64,000 nt of DNA from Isoetes taiwanensis. Taxonomy: Eukaryota; Streptophyta; Lycopodiopsida; Isoetales; Isoetaceae. The first letter of the stretch is position 1. Each line of letters starts with the position of its first letter. Shown one piece after another: positions 18,909 through 30,556 of this stretch. The position numbers were made by a program, and so were the translations under genes. The notes below the pieces were generated by a model. The model ran no database searches and was not told the origin of the DNA. It worked only from the letters and a program-made list of their open reading frames with translations. Location of the stretch: the NCBI GenBank assembly GCA_021234155.1, contig JAJEKV010000307.1:124001-188000 (forward strand). Reading direction: 5' to 3'.

Positions 18909-21368
18909 TCAATTTCCTTGAGCAGAATATAAAGAGGTAAAGAGGGAGATCCTTACATTAATCGTCTCCTGATATGGCATTTGTGTTGCAAGTTCTCCTC
19001 CTGTCTCGCGACATCCAGTACTGCAAAGAAGATCAACCATACATGCATAATGGTGTAACGTTGGTGTGACGTTGTGCAATTCACTCATCAAAATAAAATG
19101 ATGAAAACCTTCGTCTATAAATGCTACATGGCTGCAGACAGAAAGCAATGAAATAAATGTGATATCATCTGGCTGGATGCTTTTTAATTGCATTTGTTTG
19201 TATAAAATTAATGTTTCTCTGCCATGCCCATGTTGTGCATATCCTGCAATCAGCACATTCCATGATACGATATTGGGTTCAACTAGACTATCGAATACAA
19301 TTTGTGCTTCAAGTATACTCCCACATTTGAAATACATATCAATGAGGGTGCTACCAATAAACACTTCTGAATAAATTCCACCCTTCAATATACCTGCATG
19401 GATCCATCTCCCTTGTTGAACAACTGCAATGCAAGCACATGCATTTAGGGCAGTGATATAAGAGATATCAGTAGGAATAAAGCCTTTCCTTTGCATCTCT
19501 ACAAATAGCTCAAGGGAATGTACACCATTACCATGTTGAATATAGACTGCAAGCATTGCATTACATGAAACTATATCTTTCATGGGCATATCATTGAATT
19601 CTCGTCTTGCACTCTCTATACATCCACATTCAGCATACATGCCAATAAGTGTGTTGCACACAGATGGATCTGACCCAAGCCCCGAACCTAGCACAGCAGC
19701 ATGAACCATTTTTGCCCTCCCCAAAGAAGATGGCGCAGCACACGCACTCAAGGTGCTCATAAAAGTTATTCTGTCTGGCTTGATCCCTTCCTGCTCCATT
19801 TGTTTCAGAAGTTTAATAAGAATCTTATCCTCTTGCCTGTGTGAATATTGACCAATCATTATGTTCCACACTACAAAACTCCTTGTGGCAATCCTGTCAA
19901 ACACTTGCTGAGCATAATTCATGTTGCCAACATTTGCATACATGGTAACAAGGGCGCTAAGAACATAGAGATCTGTCTGAAATTCAGTGCCCAAGATGAT
20001 GGCATGAAGCAACTTTCCCTGTCCCGGTGAAATATCATAAGCACACAGAATGCTAACAAAGGTGACTGTATCAAGTGTTATATCCTTATGTTGTTGCATA
20101 TTCCAAAATAAAATCAAAGCCTCTTTAGCATTTCCGTGCTGTACATATCCTCCTATCATTGTGTTCCATGACACAACATCTTGCACATGCATCCTACGAA
20201 AGACCATAAAGGCATCTATTATGCTTCCACATTTAGCATACATGTCCATGATAGTATTGTTGGCAATAACATCTGTCTGCCAACCATGACTGAGAATACT
20301 TGCATGAACTATTTTTCCATATTCCAGAGATGCTAGAGCAGTACATGCAGAAAGAATGATAACAAGACTTGCTTTATGCAGTTCCAAGTCCGCCTCTTGC
20401 ATCTGCCTGAATAAATTGAGGGCTTCTTTTCCATTACTATGTTGGCAAAGCCCTTCAAGCATTGCATTACACAATACAACGTTTTGGTATGGAACCATAT
20501 TGAATACTTGGCAAGATTCACCTATACTGCCACAGGTGGCATACATACTCACTAAGGTAGTACAGATATAAAAATCTGGCACTAATTCTTCCTCAAGAAG
20601 GATTGCATGGATTAGCTTGCCCTGTGCCAGAGCCCTTATGCATTTACAGGCGGTTAGAACACATACGTAAGTAACCTTATTTGGCTTCTTGCCTTCTTGA
20701 AGCATTTGATTATACATTTTAAGAGCAGCATTTCCATCTCCATGCTGCACATATGCGCCAATTATCGTATTCCATGAGACAGTATTTCTACTGATCCACG
20801 AGCTGAAGACCTTTTCTGCAAATTCGATCTCCTCACATTTGGCATACATATCAACAAGGCTACTGCCAACAAAGACATTTGATCTAAACCTATCTTCTTT
20901 CAGGATATTAGCATGTATACATTTCCCTTGTTCTAAAAATGATGTACTTGCACATGCAGCAAGAATACTTACAAAGGTGACCTTGTCTGGCTTCAGCCCT
21001 TCTTCACGCATTTCAATGAAAAGCCTAATCGCTGATTCTCCATAGCCATGATGAGCATATCCGGAAATTATTGTGGTCCAGGAGTACACATTCCGAACTG
21101 GGATCACCTCAAATATTTCCACTGCGTTCTCTAGGCCACAAAGCTTGATGTACATGTTGATGAATTTGTTGCTTAGAAGGGTACTTTGCTTCAATTTGAA
21201 TTTGATGATACAGGAGTGAAGCTGTTTTCCTAGTGGCAACGATCCTACCTTGATGCAGCCCTCCAAGAGATCTAAATTGTGAGTGCCCGGTTTGTCCATA
21301 ATGTTCTGCTTCAGCCATTCAGCTGAATAATACTCGAAGCTTGGTATTGCCAGCGAAAATTTGCCCAT
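18909..21368 (-). CDS. PLS-class pentatricopeptide repeat protein
   Basis: A single uninterrupted frame of 819 residues encodes about seven PLS triplets with a period near 101 residues. Recurrent signatures are VSWNTIIGAYVQHGDGNAAL, MREEGLKPDKVTFVSILAAC, GKLIHA and LVDMYAKCG. PPR helices bind RNA base by base, and plant family members act in mitochondria or plastids in editing, splicing or RNA stability. The C-terminus stops soon after the last repeats (HYACMVDLLCSTGCRETGGE, then about 27 residues). It lacks the E and DYW domains that usually follow this point in PLS proteins, so it would need a partner for editing or act otherwise. The first ATG is used; no clear targeting peptide is visible by eye (N-terminus MGKFSLAIPSFEYYSAEW). 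Intronless, as is common for PPR genes. Confidence 0.92.
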   Translation of the reverse strand: MGKFSLAIPSFEYYSAEWLKQNIMDKPGTHNLDLLEGCIKVGSLPLGKQLHSCIIKFKLKQSTLLSNKFINMYIKLCGLENAVEIFEVIPVRNVYSWTTIISGYAHHGYGESAIRLFIEMREEGLKPDKVTFVSILAACASTSFLEQGKCIHANILKEDRFRSNVFVGSSLVDMYAKCEEIEFAEKVFSSWISRNTVSWNTIIGAYVQHGDGNAALKMYNQMLQEGKKPNKVTYVCVLTACKCIRALAQGKLIHAILLEEELVPDFYICTTLVSMYATCGSIGESCQVFNMVPYQNVVLCNAMLEGLCQHSNGKEALNLFRQMQEADLELHKASLVIILSACTALASLEYGKIVHASILSHGWQTDVIANNTIMDMYAKCGSIIDAFMVFRRMHVQDVVSWNTMIGGYVQHGNAKEALILFWNMQQHKDITLDTVTFVSILCAYDISPGQGKLLHAIILGTEFQTDLYVLSALVTMYANVGNMNYAQQVFDRIATRSFVVWNIMIGQYSHRQEDKILIKLLKQMEQEGIKPDRITFMSTLSACAAPSSLGRAKMVHAAVLGSGLGSDPSVCNTLIGMYAECGCIESARREFNDMPMKDIVSCNAMLAVYIQHGNGVHSLELFVEMQRKGFIPTDISYITALNACACIAVVQQGRWIHAGILKGGIYSEVFIGSTLIDMYFKCGSILEAQIVFDSLVEPNIVSWNVLIAGYAQHGHGRETLILYKQMQLKSIQPDDITFISLLSVCSHVAFIDEGFHHFILMSELHNVTPTLHHYACMVDLLCSTGCRETGGELATQMPYQETINVRISLFTSLYSAQGN

Positions 21369-21730
21369 ACCATACTCAAGGTTTTCGTGTTGATTGCTTT
21401 GTATGGCTTATCCTGTTGCAATATTCAAATAATGCAGTGCAATACTTAGGTTCAACACAGTTTAGTCTCTTAACACGGTTTATCTTCTTTTGTATTTTGG
21501 TTAGGAGATTTAGCATAAACGTTGGATTATGTAAGGGAATGATGGTGTTTTCTTTCCTTGCCTGCCCTCTTTTTATGATGTCAAAATTGTTTTCTTCCCT
21601 CGGCTCGTTCAGCTTCTTAAGTTGCGGCTTATTGTCATCCATATGCTTGCTAGTAGGGTATCATCATGCTCGTCACCTAGGCCTTCTTAGTTTCTGCACT
21701 ATTGCAATGTAAATGCCCAGGCTCGTCGTG

Positions 21731-21926
21731 GAAACTATACATTTTAATTTTCTACCATGTCTCTTTTCCACCTAGTTACTCCAGCTCCATTATCTCTCTT
21801 CTTGGTTCATATAAAGTGATCTCTCATGGAAACTATACATTTTGATTTTCTACCATGTCTCTTTTCCGCCTAGTTAGTCCACTTCCATTATCTCTCTTCT
21901 TGGTTCATATGAAGTGATCTCTGAGC
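21731..21926. repeat. 98-bp tandem duplication
   Basis: GAAACTATACATTTTAATTT at 21731 recurs at 21829 as GAAACTATACATTTTGATTT. The two units are about 93 percent identical by eye. Confidence 0.95.
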
Positions 21927-22180
21927 CTGCATTAAGCTAAGACGACAGGCAGTATTGCGATGGGATGTCGAAGTTCGGCCAGGTATATGTCTACTAACTT
22001 TCCTTGGCTCCTTGGCTCATAATGACCACTAGATTAGCTTTGCTTAGCACTAAGGTTTGAGTTCTGGCGTTCGTCTGGCGATGGGAAAAAATGTAGACAA
22101 AGGCCTACGCACAGGCCAAAATAATGCACAATCCTAACTGACCAGAAACTTTACATATCAACATTGCAAGAACGATTGTT

Positions 22181-22306
22181 CACTTATGCTTTCCCTTGAA
22201 CTCATTTCATGTTCCATTTATAAGAATTTGTAATTGCTTTGTCCACTTATGCTTTCTCTTGGACTCATTTCATGTTCCATTTATAAGACTTTGTAATTGC
22301 TTTAGT
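22181..22306. repeat. 63-bp tandem duplication
   Basis: CACTTATGCTTTCCCTTGAA at 22181 recurs at 22244 as CACTTATGCTTTCTCTTGGA, with matching text through TTTGTAATTGCTTT. Confidence 0.95.
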
Positions 22307-24143
22307 TCATCGGTGATGACCAGGTTTCACCAAAAGTGATAAAAAGAAACTGAAATTTTGTAGGTTCCGATTTATTATTTATTTGTTTTATCAAACCCAA
22401 CCTTTTCAACACTTAATTTGATTTTAGGTAGCAATGAAGTAGAAAGTACAACCATGAATTTAAGAAAAAATATTGCGCAACTGGAATCTTCCTATGAAGA
22501 ATCACGTCATTTAATTCAGAAGATGACAACCATTAAGTTTACAAGTAGGGCCTTTCTAAAAGTTTCAAAAACATCCCAATGTGAATAAAACGTTCTTTAA
22601 CCTATTGCAATAATCCAAGTATGAGAATGGAAGGGAAGGGAATTGTATTTTTAAGTTACAAGGGAGACTAACTAGACGCCACACTATTATTGCTTATGGA
22701 TATTGCTTTGTTGATCAAGTGAACCAACCAATCTCCCCACCTTCAATTAGATTAAATGGATTGTTGAGTTAGAACACCAAAAATGTGGGTTCAAAAAAAA
22801 TATAAAACTGTAACAATTATAAAACCTTTGTTACATCACATGAGCTAAGATAATTGCCAATTTCAAAATCTTCGGACTACTCCCAATGTTTAATATGACT
22901 TGTCGCTTCATTGATCATTCTAATGAGTGTAATCTAGAAGCACATATACACCAATAAAAAACGATAATTATTATTTATGAAGATGCCCATGGGCAGTATA
23001 TATGACAAGTTGTAGATAAAAATAAAAAACATATATAAACTCAAGGGATGTAACATATATAAATGATGTAACATATGTAAATCTAGGGATGATTGTTGTA
23101 ATTGACGACCCTGGATCATCCCCAAGTGAATATGTGCCCAAATAGATGCATGTGTCGGCCTTCAACATGGGTGAGGGGTCTCGAGCATAGGCCTAGGTGC
23201 GGCGCTCTTTACCTCCCCAATTCTGACCTAACTACCTAACTAATGTTAGGAGCAATCTTCCTATTTGGACCAACGAAATCATGATCGATTCTGAGCCTCG
23301 AGACTATCCTCAAGACCCTACTTGTAGGTCGAAAGACCCACAATCTTCAAAGCCAAGATAATCTCAGAGATAATCTCGTTATAGCATTCGCAGTTCCCTC
23401 CATTTTGACTCCTCCACTTTGGTCTACTTTGATGCCCAGCGGCCACCTCTACTAAACTATGACAGGTGCCACATTCATGCTAGACCAAATGATATAGGTA
23501 GGTTTTGGATGAAAAGATCCAAACTATAGACACCTTCCAGATACTAGGCTTTAGAAACTGCCTATTTGCAGGCATAAAAGTCAGGTTTGCTAATTGTTAG
23601 GTAAATTATCGCTCTAGTAGGGAAATTCATCTTACCTAATCACTCCTAGTGAACTTCATAACCCGACTGGTCGTTTTACAAATTGAAACTACAAAAATTG
23701 CAAATCCTAAAAGAACATTTGAAAAATCTGGTTAAAAGAGAGATTCTAACCCTTATAAAGAGCATTGAAAATTATACAGCCATGACAGTACAATTACATT
23801 AGTGCCATGGCTGGTTTAGAAGTTGTTCTACAGGTTGGGAGTACGACCCTAGACCTAATGTGTAGCCATGGCGCTACTATCTGTACCTTATAATGCTATT
23901 TCTAAACTATAATTTCACTTCATAACAGATCCCCAAAATAAAACTATTTTAAACATGAATGCATGCCTACATTGGAGTCTAAAGTTGCCTTGCAGTCTTC
24001 AGGTAGTCGATCATACGAAACTGAGATGAGAGCTTCTTGATAAATTTCTTTATGCTAAAACAAGATAATGCCTTTGTTTCTCTGCTCTGAAAATAATGAA
24101 CTGTCCATAGCTCCTCAACATGTCATAATGAGATAAGCAATGC

Positions 24144-24480
24144 TCAATACTGCGCATATAACACATCCTGCAAAACAACTGTCATTGCCAATTTTCTTGT
24201 TGCAACGTCCAGGCCATAAACTGATTCCTGTGTGCTCGTTTCCACCTTAAGACCTTGAGGCTGATCCATGTGATCGTCATTCATGAAGGCTGACTTAACA
24301 TCCATCGTGTATACTAGCCATACACTCATATGGCAGGTGCCATCCTTGATACAGGAGCAAAGACTTCTTCTTTGTCAGCCCCTTGGGTCTTAAAGACAAC
24401 TTGTAGTTTTCTATACCATACTCCTCTTGCATTACCTGAACCCATCCTCATGCTATACCTAAATTGATGGTGTTAAGAGG
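24144..24480 (-). pseudogene. Ty1/copia reverse transcriptase fragment
   Basis: The reverse-strand frame has VYTMDVKSAFMNDD and QPQGLKVE, which match the copia RT motifs QMDVKSAFLNG and EQPxGF. Upstream (24330-24480), degraded frames read VQVMQEEYGIENYKLSLRPK, like the copia stretch before that motif. No LTRs are seen nearby. Confidence 0.75.
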
Positions 24481-25227
24481 TCACAAAAGTCTGGGGCATT
24501 TTAGCACGTAGAATTTGTTTCTCAAGTTGTCTGTTCTTTGACATGCAAGAGATTCAAGGAGTGAGAAATTTTGTTTGTTTTGTTTGATGTTTTTATCTGA
24601 TTTTTTCCTGTTCCGGAGGTATCCTCATAACCAATAAAAGACAATAACCCACATTCAATCATTTACGTGTAGCACAGATGTCCAAAGACAGGAACCAAAC
24701 AATGGGCACCTCACGTAGATGAGTGGGCGACTTCTTTTACTGCTTTTCCCTCTGTTAGGTGCTGTAACTGTCTACAAATGACATGGCACAATCTTTCAGA
24801 AAAAACAACTTTTTCCACTCTAAAACTGCTTAATGAAGTTCCTCATGTTTTGTTGGCCTTTCGTACGTGCTTTTGCCTTATGCTGCTGCACCAAATAAAG
24901 CTTTACATGCAATCAAGTGTCCTTGTCTCACTGTGAACGCAACATATAGCTGGGCAATTCACATGAACGTAGCTACTGCCACAATCCATCAACAGACGAA
25001 GTTGTCACAGTCATTAAACTTATTTCGCTCATAAATCGACCTGAGAACCATCCCAAGCTTGTAGGGGCCATGACCAATCAGCTTGGAATTAAAGCAGGTA
25101 AAATCAGAACACTTGGAATCAAAGTGGTCAGAACCATGTTTCTGTAGGTGCTGATGAGAATTGTGATCAGATACTTGATTTTCTCAGCAAGTAATAAGAA
25201 ACTGCCGCTATTAGGCCAAGATTCATC
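24481..25227. other. no gene seen
   Basis: AT-rich sequence downstream of the HPAT gene. No supported feature. Confidence 0.55.
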
Positions 25228-27389
25228 TCAGCAATCTATCCTTTTAATCAGCCAGAACTTTCTCCTAAAATTAAAATTATGAGGCAGTGGCTGATTTGTA
25301 CAAAGAGGAAAGCTCTGAAGAATTACAGATTTCTCACATACCTTACGATTGTGACTACCTGCACACACCCCCACCCAAAAAAAAAAAAAAAAAAACAAAA
25401 AAAACAAACCACCAATCTGATCCACTCTAGGATTGGCTCATGGTTGCATAACTGGAATTGCTTTTAAAAATCATGGGCAGCTTAAGAACACAACAACAAG
25501 ACCAAAAGCTTTGGTACCTGTCCTCTTTAAGTCAGTACCGGTAGATTCCTATAGCCGCATGTTATCATATTTGGATCTGTAAATATTTAGACCCTACTAG
25601 AAACCTATTTTTGTATACATGTGCAGACATGGACTATTAGGTGACACATCAGCACATAGTCTTACCATGTTGTCACAATGACAACAAATACTACAAAGCA
25701 TTGGCACAAAAAATAAGCAACAGGGACAAGTAATTAATCTTACCACTGTCTCTGGCACTCCAACAGGCGGAAGAGGAAGATTTGTTGGAAGGCTATTAAC
25801 TGTATAGTCCTCCTTGCTAAATCTCCAGTCCCCATGCTGACCATATGTTAAGACGCCCTGCAGATCATGCTCCCGTAACTTCATTTCAAATTGAATAAAT
25901 ATAAATCCTTAAACAGATGGAGTTTTCACTTACCTTTTCTGTGTAGTCGCAGCCATAAGTGTACTGTAGGATATACTTGTCATCCATCTCCCGATCCCAT
26001 GGAGGCTGAGAATAAAAAATCAGAATACTTATGTCTGACGGTCTGGAAGTCCGAACGAGAGATCACAATAAAAAGTAATGCACATCCTGTGCACTAAGCT
26101 CCATGCTCTAAATTATAGGCACCAACTAAAGTGTTCCACTGTTAGGATACATCAAAATACAATAAAGATAAATAGATCTGGAAGAAATGGAAAATCTTTT
26201 GTAAAATTGCTACAAACTTTACAGGACCTTGAAAAGATTTATAATAACATACCTGTACTACAAGTTTTTTTTGCAAATTGAAACGCACATTTAGTACTGT
26301 GGATGCAATTGAGAAACCGTACCTGCATATACGAGGTGAAAAGTATCAAAGGCATCAAATGGTTATTATTTAACAAGCTGAACCGCAAAGTGAGCACAAC
26401 ATGCGTGATACTACATGCACATTCCCTTGGAGATCAGTTTAAGCCTTACATTTGCAACACCCATTGAGCTTCCTCGTCAACATCTGGATTAGCTTCCATT
26501 TCCGTTGAGAGGTTGTACCACTTGGGCACGATCTTCAAAAACTGTGACTGCATAAAGAGCGGAAAATTGTGACTTCGATAAGATAGGTATTAATTCAGAG
26601 AGTGATAATACCTTCTGAATAATAAGAGGCGAAAAACTAATGGGATTAATCTTTGAAAGAGGCCCTCTTTCTTTGGGAAAATATTTGCGAAGAAGCTCCC
26701 TGTATTTTCTTAACGGAACAGAGAAAAATGGAAAAGCAGCCCCAAGCTCTACAGATGCTAGGTTAGGTAGGGGCTTAACAATTATCTGGTCCGCCTGTGC
26801 TACAAAAATGTAGCTGCATATAACCAACAACATGTAAGTGGTATAACAAAGCCAACCCGTTAAGCATTCGTCATAAGCTAGAAATTTGCTCACTTTTCTT
26901 CTATATCGCGCTTCTTTATCCATTGCAAAAAACCCCAGGGTTTTTCCGAAATTGAACTGTTCTGCAAAAATAAAGAGGCAAATAAACTAGGCAAACCCAT
27001 TATTTCACCTTCCAGTTTGAATGAGCAGAAATAAGCAACACCTGTGAAATTGGATCCGCTAGAAAAGTAGGAATTTCGTCCATTAGATGATCCGGTGTCT
27101 TGGATAGCAGAATCCTGGTAAAACCTCCCATCTCGGAATCTGGGTGATTCTTCAATTTGTTGTACCAATAATACAGAATACGACATTGCCATCTCGAATA
27201 TGGAGTGGAGTCGGATACAATTACCGTGTGAAAAAATCTTTTGTGTATTAGTGAGATGCTGGCAGCGCTGGATCCAAAACCATTTCTACCGACTGCCCTA
27301 AAAGCTATGAGCAAAAGCGCAGCTCCTAAAATAGTGAGGAAAAGCAACAAGGCTGGATTGTTCTTGTAGCTAGCCATATACATTTGCAT
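25228..27389 (-). CDS. HPAT: hydroxyproline O-arabinosyltransferase (HPAT/RDN1 family)
   Basis: Nine exons join into 348 codons plus stop: 27389-27042, 26961-26894, 26813-26612, 26547-26450, 26322-26253, 26005-25934, 25878-25744, 25358-25342 and 25264-25228. All junctions are GT-AG and the phases fit. Residues about 10-30 form a single membrane anchor (PALLLFLTILGAALLLIAF), as in type II Golgi enzymes. Family blocks follow: FHTVIVSDSTPYSRWQCRIL, YYWY, GGFTRILLS, DEIPTF, PWGFLQWIKKRDIEE, PLPNLA, PKERGPLSKINPI, PWD, YTYGCDY, LTYGQHGDWRF and LPPVGVPETVVTIV. HPATs add the first arabinose to hydroxyproline in CLE peptides and extensins. The family's AEPDH stretch reads AQADQ here, which might alter donor or metal binding. 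Length matches the family (about 350-360 residues). Confidence 0.9.
25377..25404 (+). repeat. A-rich tract in HPAT intron 7
   Basis: A run of A with a few C lies just upstream (in gene sense) of the 17-nt exon. On the coding strand it is a T-rich tract followed by GGGTGGGGGTGTGTGCAG, and probably serves as the polypyrimidine tract. Confidence 0.7.
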
Positions 27390-27485
27390 CTGCTGCTCCC
27401 TTCACACATTCCACCCTTCAGACCCTTTTTAAAGAAGGAACTAGTAAACGTGTGCCCATCTTGTTATTCGCAAAAATGGACATAG

Positions 27486-27622
27486 TATTTTTGTTAGTAA
27501 AATTGTCTCATCACAGTATTATCAATACAAGAAATTTATCGCGGCGGCCTTGTAAGTATTTTTTTAGTAAAATTGTCTCATGACAGTATTATCAATACAA
27601 AAAATTTATCGCGGCGGCCTTG
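27486..27622. repeat. 70-bp tandem duplication upstream of HPAT
   Basis: The segment with TAGTAAAATTGTCTCAT, ACAGTATTATCAATACAA and AATTTATCGCGGCGGCCTTG occurs twice (27486 and 27556). The last motif recurs at 40755-40781, upstream of another minus-strand transcription unit. It lies 137 and 207 bp from the HPAT start codon, so it may be a promoter element or a repeat remnant. Confidence 0.9.
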
Positions 27623-28488
27623 CCTACCCAGTAGTAAATTATTACTAATGTCTTAACATTTGATAAATTTCTAAACTAGATTTGCACGTGAAGTGGTTTG
27701 TGGGTACCCAAATGTTATAGTAAAACCGTAGAGATCGAGGGCCAAAATTTTCAAGCGGGCTTTCAACCTTCATTTAACCAAAATGGACTGGAAGATGAGA
27801 AGACAATCAGAATCTCTCGCTAACCGTGACTTCATGATCAGAATGCATCAAAGTACCAATGCCTTTTGTAACTTACTTGAATTCTACCCATGTTATTGGT
27901 AAAACACATAGTGCTATAATATCAGCCTTTAAAGTCCTGACGAGTTTCTGCTTGTGTTACATTTTGCATGTGGCAACATAAACAAAATTAATCTAGAGGA
28001 GTCTGTTTTTAACATATATAATTATGCAGCATTTTTAATGTCATTAGATTCAGGAGCTTGTTGCTCAAAAGAACAAATTTGTTGCCATATTTTGCTCCAT
28101 TTTATCAAGTCTAGCCTCAAATTGAGAATGGTCGAAATAGTGCAGAGCACAAAAACACATGAAAACGACTGTAACTTACCTGATAAATATGCTACTAAGT
28201 TTGCCTCTTCCCCAGTAGAGCTTCTATATCAATGCAGAGAAGCCTATCTGCATGTAGGTTGTGACAAAATGTCCAAGAGATTTTCAAAGCTCAAAGGCAT
28301 ATAGGCAACGCTTCAAAATTGTTAGAAATGGTATCTATCAAAAATGCATTTAAGTCATGACGTGGCATTAGAAAAGACGGCGTCGTTAGAGATTATGGTT
28401 TTTTTGCAACAGGCTGGCCGGGAAAAGTTCGAAAAGGGGTTGCGAAGTTACGAAATTGCTTTAGAAAGCAGCGTGATTTTGCTGTTGA

Positions 28489-28573
28489 GGATCTCGGCAA
28501 AGCCATTGTCGATTTGGATTGAACTTGAAGGATCCTCAACAAAGCCATTGTCGATTTGGATTGAACTTGAAGG
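28489..28573. repeat. 42-bp tandem duplication
   Basis: AAAGCCATTGTCGATTTGGA followed by TTGAACTTGAAGG occurs at 28499 and 28541. Confidence 0.95.
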
Positions 28574-30243
28574 CCATTGCTGTGCGCTGAGAATAAACTG
28601 GGAGAAGTGGTATGAAGTGGAGATTTGAGTTTAGTGATTTTTCCCTTGGGTTCAAATATCAAGCTCAATCCTTCCGTTTTCAACAAAAATAAGACCCTAA
28701 ACGAGACCAAATTGTTGAACAAATACACCCCAAGAAATTGATGGCTGCTTGAGAAGAAAACAATTGGGCGGAGTTTTGATATGAACAAATATGGCTGCAC
28801 TCAAAAAACTTACATAGAGCAATACGACAGACGGATATGGAGGGAAGAAATCAAAATAGAAAGTTATACCTAGTGCAACAGAAACTGAACTATATTGGAA
28901 AAAAGGAAGCTCAATTTCTCACAGCTGGGTGTGGAGGTAACTAACATACAGGAATATTAACTTGTCCTTTCTTCCAGAAGAAAAAGCCATGCTTTAAACT
29001 GGAGCTCCTCTGTTCAAAATATAAACAAAGGATTTTTTGCAGCAATCACGCTCTAGATGTAAAATGTAATGGCCAATTCTTACTGGCCAACATTCTTGCA
29101 ATTCGTAGGTTTCTAAGCAAAGAATACAGAACGGCTTTGGCAAAGGTATGCAATAGACCCGGAGTCTAGACCGGAATCTGTTAGGAGGGGAGTGCAAACC
29201 AAAAACTAGCCATTGTTGTGTGCATGTTGATCCACGTAAAAAGCCTCATAAATATCTGTAGTGCATGCAGCAAGAAAGAAGTATACTTGCACTTATCACA
29301 TGAATTCTACACAAGAACATGAATTCCATTTTCTGTATAAGAAGATTTCAAAGAGATGTTGATCTGGAAGAGTAAATATTGCCTTTTATATCCGAGCCAC
29401 ACAAAGGTAAACGTGAGTGTGAAGCACTCTGGCAGACCCACTCTAACCTATCTTTGAAGTAAACCATCAAAAGAACAGATATGTTTTCGATCTATAATAT
29501 CGTCGTAAGGCCATCTCAGAGAAACTTTTTGAGATCTGCATTGAACAGAGCTATGCAATAGAAGCCTGACATCCAAGTGAAGCAAGATATATTGGATTAG
29601 TATTAACGAGCATAATGCTACAAATTGAAGGAGAATCTTTAGTTATTATAAGTACCTGTAATTATCAATCTTTCAAGGATAGATTGGTCTTATTGGAATA
29701 GAATCGTTTTTAATAATTCTCCACAGAAAACAAAAGCGGCAAGCTGACCTTCTAAAACCTCTGCAGCAGTACTTCGACTAAACCAACGAATCCAAAGCTC
29801 TCATTTTTTATTTTTTATTTTGCGCTTTTTATGCCCTACAAATTTAACCTGGACGCATGCCTGCAGACAGCTATAGTCGCACATGTGAGAGAGCAGTTCC
29901 CAGTTGATCGTTGATCTGGCCAAGCACCTAATCTTCAACTCTTTCTTGCATATGATTCATTGCTATGCGTCCCTGTTCTGCCACAGCTAAAGCTTTGATG
30001 AGCATCTAGTAGTCAAGGGTTTCGAAGCCAGCAATGGCGGCAAATACTAAAGAAAATATTTTGCAGACAAAAATAACGGAGGCAATTTGTTGTTATCTTT
30101 CATGGACGACCCAGATCAATGCCTCGGTGATGGAATCTTCTGAGACAATCCGGCTCCACAAACCTGTGAAATCTTCTATAATCTCCGGTTCCTTTCAATA
30201 GAACAATAAAATTCGATTCTGTTGATTGTGCCCATCACCCAAG

Positions 30244-30310
30244 TTCCAGACGAAAACTATTTCAGAGAAACTTTTCCAGACGAAAACTTTTTCAGAGAAA
30301 CTTTTCCAGA
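30244..30310. repeat. 30-bp tandem repeat, 2.2 copies
   Basis: TTCCAGACGAAAACTATTTC then AGAGAAACTT occurs at 30244 and 30274, and a third partial copy starts at 30304. Confidence 0.95.
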
Positions 30311-30556
30311 GATCTGTCATGCCGTTTCGATGAAGGGAGGTGCCGTTCTGATGAAGGCAGATGCGCCCAGACCTGCACATCCGATTCAGAAAGAGTCTAA
30401 ATAGTATCTTTGTTACCCTAAATCGTCACAGCTCCTTGCCTTCCAGATTCCAGTCACAAGTTCATAGTCGTCCCTCTTGAACAGGGTGCCCTCCCTCTTT
30501 TATATAAAGCCAAGGAGAATCTTGGAGAATTCTAGAACCTGTGGCAGAAGCTTCTA

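Larger units (their letters stand above)
21369..24143. other. intergenic, no gene seen
   Basis: This is the upstream side of the PPR gene plus 2.7 kb of AT-rich sequence with only short chance ORFs. It contains two tandem duplications, listed separately. Confidence 0.6.
27625..30556. other. intergenic, no gene seen
   Basis: No coding region is supported. Two short tandem duplications are listed separately. Frames at 27954-28304 and 28344-28628 lack any family signature. Confidence 0.5.

Noticed and set aside
18909-21368. CRISPR-like or satellite reading of the roughly 300-bp periodicity
   Set aside because: The period is that of the PLS PPR triplets in the coding sequence.
27954-28304. + strand ORF of 116 codons with several Cys residues
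   Set aside because: No family pattern, no splice context and AT-rich composition like the surrounding spacer.
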